Source: Apium graveolens (taxonomy: Eukaryota > Streptophyta > Magnoliopsida > Apiales > Apiaceae). From it: a stretch of DNA of 64,000 bases. Both the position numbers and the translations under genes were made by a program. Positions 61,501 to 64,000 of the stretch are shown one piece after another; the stretch's first letter is position 1; every line of letters begins with the position of its first letter. Where the stretch lies: contig NW_027417565.1 of NCBI RefSeq assembly GCF_009905375.1, positions 22,085 through 86,084 on the forward strand, given 5' to 3'. The notes under the pieces are model-generated. The model had not been told where the DNA came from and searched no databases. It saw only the letters and a list, made by a program, of their open reading frames with translations.

Positions 61501-61936
61501 GAAAAGCACAAGTGGAAGCTGCCAATTTCTTGGAGGCAGATTGGTTTCTTGGTATAGCAAGAAACAAAAGTTAATTTCCACGTCAGCTGCAGAAGCAGAG
61601 TATATTGCTGCAGGAAGCTGTTGTGCATAAATTCTTTGGATGAAAAATCAGTTACTGGATTATGGGTAAACATATTTCAAAATCCCTATTTAGTGTGATA
61701 ATCAAAGTGCTATTGCTATGACAGGTAATCCAGTTCAACACTCTATGACAAAGCACATCAGTATCAGGTACCACTTCATCAGGGAACATGTGGATGAAGG
61801 TACAGTGGAATTGCATTTTGTTCCCACAGATCAACAACTAGCAGATATCTTCACAAAACCACTGTGTGAAGCTACTTTTACAAGATTGGTAAATGAACTT
61901 GGAATGGTTTCAGGTTCTTTCTCTAAATCTGCTTAG
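58582..61936 (+). pseudogene. Pol of the SIRE-like copia element, broken
   Basis: Protease DSGCSGHMTG; integrase zinc segment (HKKLSHLNF, CDSCQKAK) and core with D (LLHVDLFGPV), D (LRSDNGTEF) and E (QNGVVERKNRT); RT with [29 protein letters not shown] and YVDDIIFG; RNase H with [40 protein letters not shown] and [10 protein letters not shown]. Lesions in order: a frame change near 59285, consistent with a small deletion just after VIVDE; TAA at 60183-60185; TAG at 61047-61049 in the RT end; a frameshift near 61415; TAA near 61628; and a further break before DNQSAI. The catalytic residues named are present, but no full product can be made. Confidence 0.92.
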
Positions 61937-63280
61937 TCTTGTTCTGTGTTATCAGACTTTATGCTCAGTATTTACAGAATTAATCTCATTGTGTATTCTG
62001 TGCTTAATTGATAAATATCTTTAAGTACTGACTGTTGTCTGATATATATTTCTAAACTCTGATAAGTGATATGTCTGTTCTAGTACCTATTCAATCCTAT
62101 GAGGATAACTGTGCTAGATACTGACCTAGTAGTCTTCAATAAACAAATAATTCCATGTAAGAAGTAATTATTTCAGTGGAAATCTTATGACACTAGCAAA
62201 TTCTGATAATTGAGCTTAGTTAAGTTTACTTTGTATATCTTATTACTAAGTCATAAATTAGAATAATGCTACTCATCTGTTGAGTTCTGATACTAGTAAA
62301 ACTGCTGAATGTACTAAGTGCTGATAAACCTCACTTATCAAAAGAAAAAGCAAAAAGATCAAAGAATAAAATCAGGTACTCCTTTGAGATCTAGAGTAAA
62401 AATGTGGAAGGGACGACCCAAGTGCATTGCTGGTATTAAGTAAATATGCATTAGAAAAGCAAAATATTTTCTTGGTGACTTTTCACACTCTATGATTACT
62501 GGAGAAATACTCTAATAATAGCATAAATTCTGATAAGCAGTCGTGACTCACTTATACTGAGAAGCCACTGTAAAATAGAATTTCAAAAGATGCATAAAAT
62601 TAGCACAAAACAGTTGAGGTGAACTCAAGCATGAACTCATTCATCAGTAGGTTTTCAGGACAATGACAGCTCTTTAGCAAAATTTTAGTTATGCCTTATT
62701 CTAAGATGTACTGAAGTGAATCAGACTTTACTCTTTGTCTGTTATTTAGCTTAATGCACACACTAATCACTCCATCTGAATGATGAAAATTTCTGTGGAG
62801 GTCTATGTTATTTTAGATAAATAGTCATTGTGTCATTTTGCACAAATTCTGAGGACAAGCTCTAGTTACACGTTCTAATGATTAAGTTCTGCAGTCTATA
62901 ACTCAGAACTTGTATGAGGATTTACTAAGATGGGCATTCCTTTTTCGAGTTAAGAAATTATGTTCTGATGACTGTTAAGTTCTGATATAAGTCTAAGTTC
63001 TGATATTACAGTCTAATCTTTTACTTGGCTTATTTGTGATTAAAATTTGGTAACAGTCTCAGTTCGAACTTGAATATGTTAAAGTGGAAGATTAATAGTC
63101 ACTATGGTTAGGGTTAATGGTATTTGTACCTGAACAATCCAATGTTACTTGTTTCTTGTGCGCTTTAAACCATGTTTCCTCTTTCCAATGAATGTTATTC
63201 TTTTTCACAGTCTAGGGAGACGAGGGTAGAATTAATTCTACATGTCAGCATTCAATTTCTTTGCGTCTCCTGGCATTCTC
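61937..63280 (+). other. Post-pol noncoding region with dispersed TTCTGATA motif
   Basis: No supported coding frame. The motif AGTTCTGATA or close variants (TTCTGATA, CTCTGATA) recurs at about 62058, 62203, 62286, 62529, 62960, 62980 and 63000, far above chance to the eye. The same motif occurs in the gag and in the integrase-RT linker and as a reverse complement in U3. Confidence 0.6.
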
Positions 63281-63285
63281 TTGCC

Positions 63286-63292
63286 TATATAT
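63286..63292 (+). promoter_or_regulatory. TATA box upstream of the post-pol ORF
   Basis: CTATATATGC lies 75-80 bases before the ATG at 63367, with a CA- and CT-rich leader between. This is a plausible internal promoter for a subgenomic transcript. Confidence 0.4.
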
Positions 63293-63366
63293 GCAACCAC
63301 TTCACATCAGCCTTCCCATCACAGTTTTATCACAAACTCACTCTCGTTTTTCATTTATCATCACAA

Positions 63367-63612
63367 ATGGCTGAATTTGGCTGGTTCTACAATTATGGTG
63401 ATGAGACTGTTCATGTCTTTTTGAATGGAATTCCAACTCCATACCCTATCACCAACATTCCTCACAATCTCTGGATTCAATTTCCAGAGGTTATCAAACG
63501 TGATCTGGTGGCCGTTCGAAGAGAACTTCATCTTCATCATCTTCGCCAGCAAGAGCGAATCATCCGACTCGCCATTCTGTTTGTTGAGAGTAGGAAGAAG
63601 AAGATGACTTAA
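63367..63612 (+). CDS. Small post-pol ORF of the SIRE-like element (81 aa)
   Basis: The frame starts MAEFGWFYNYGDETVHVFLN and ends with TAA at 63612; the ATG has a good context (ACAAATGGC). A longer frame from 63172 exists, but this ATG follows the TATA box and leader. The protein has an aromatic N-terminal part, a PTPYPITNIPHNLWIQFPEV stretch and a basic helix-prone end (RRELHLHHLRQQERIIRLAI, then VESRKKKMT). No signal peptide or membrane segment is evident, so it does not look like an envelope protein. I do not recognise a family. It is undamaged although the pol of the same element is broken. Confidence 0.45.
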   Translation: MAEFGWFYNYGDETVHVFLNGIPTPYPITNIPHNLWIQFPEVIKRDLVAVRRELHLHHLRQQERIIRLAILFVESRKKKMT

Positions 63613-64000
63613 TCTTGTCTTCTTCCTGTTTTTCTTCATCATCAGCTTTGTCAGGCTTCTTATCTAGGACTAAGGCTGTTGATGTTAGGTTTAGAAGCTT
63701 AGGGAAAATCTTGTCTAAGTATTGATGTAATTTCCATTTCATGAATGTATTGTCTTGATATATTAATGAAAGTTGTTTTTACTTCAAGATTTGTCTCTGA
63801 GTTCTTTTATCTTGTGTTGATAAATCTTGATTGATATTCTGATGACCATATAATTTTGTTTTATATTAAGTTCTGACTCGTTTTCAGCACTTACTTATCT
63901 AATTTATCTTGGTCATTTTCATGTGATGTATTTTCAGAATATTAATGATGCAATGAAAAATAATTCAATCAGTGATAACGGTTTAAATTTGAATTAAAAA
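63613..64000 (+). other. Noncoding continuation of the SIRE-like element
   Basis: AT-rich DNA with another TTCTGATG and AAGTTCTGAC. No LTR start or polypurine tract is recognised before the window ends. Confidence 0.5.

Larger units (their letters stand above)
55588..64000 (+). mobile_element. SIRE-like copia element, right end outside window
   Basis: Order on the plus strand: 5' LTR (55588-56188), tRNA-Met primer site, gag (56245-58581), pol with protease-integrase-RT-RNase H (58594-61936) and a long post-pol region with a small ORF (63367-63612). The long gag, copia domain order and long post-pol region fit the SIRE/Maximus group. It is inserted in the Tat integrase; the presumed left target site is ATATT (55583-55587). 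The 3' LTR is not reached. Confidence 0.85.

Noticed and set aside
56245..61936. Possibility that the SIRE-like element is an active, complete copy
   Set aside because: gag is intact, but pol has several stops and frameshifts, so at most it could move using proteins from another copy.

Overview
The window reads as nuclear DNA of a flowering plant with a large, repeat-rich genome. The grounds are one spliced calcium-dependent protein kinase gene with seven exons, plant Ty1/copia and Ty3/gypsy LTR retrotransposons, TA-flanked Stowaway-like MITEs and AT-rich intergenic DNA. A eudicot, possibly of the carrot/celery family, is my guess; the sequence does not prove it. I see no bacterial genes, CRISPR array or rRNA.

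Layout. 1-2154: tail of a copia element (reverse transcriptase joined to the RNase H end by an internal deletion) and its 1.73-kb 3' LTR. 2155-9629: a defective minus-strand gypsy element with LTR remnants, a tandemly duplicated gag segment and a protease remnant. One gag copy is split by a terminal-inverted-repeat element (3451-7531), itself split by a 3.6-kb solo LTR (3706-7303, target duplication ATTTT) that holds a MITE (4426-4652). 9630-11226: intergenic DNA with a foldback element. 11227-15881 (minus): the only clear host gene, a 534-residue CDPK of the CPK10/CPK30 type. 15882-17768: its upstream region. 17769-18003: a second MITE.

From about 18.0 kb to the right end the sequence is a deep nest of elements. 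A Tat-like gypsy element on the minus strand (about 18.0-55.6 kb and probably beyond) carries a spliced antisense ORF at 20062-21662, with its acidic tail at 54510-54587, and a degenerate pol end at 54913-55587. A chromovirus (Tekay-like, minus) is inserted in that ORF: LTR at 21663-21931 plus 45484-49486, with decayed coding sequence to about 54.5 kb. In its LTR sits a 23.5-kb chromovirus (21932-45478, TSD ATAAG, LTRs of about 3.7 kb). Its gag-protease-RT section is replaced by a 12.9-kb array (27901-40805) of two copies of a gag-bearing but pol-less copia element sharing one full LTR, with both outer LTRs truncated. At 55588 a SIRE-like copia element on the plus strand begins inside the Tat integrase and runs off the window. 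It has an intact 778-residue gag, a broken pol and a small promoter-preceded ORF after pol.

The kinase is the only gene I would expect to serve the plant. The other coding segments are retroelement proteins, mostly inactivated by stops (many compatible with C-to-T change), frameshifts or deletions. The best candidates for new biology are the permuted copia array without target duplication, a hairpin/acceptor/small-ORF module conserved in the chromovirus LTRs, the antisense spliced ORF of the Tat element, and the post-pol ORF of the SIRE-like element.
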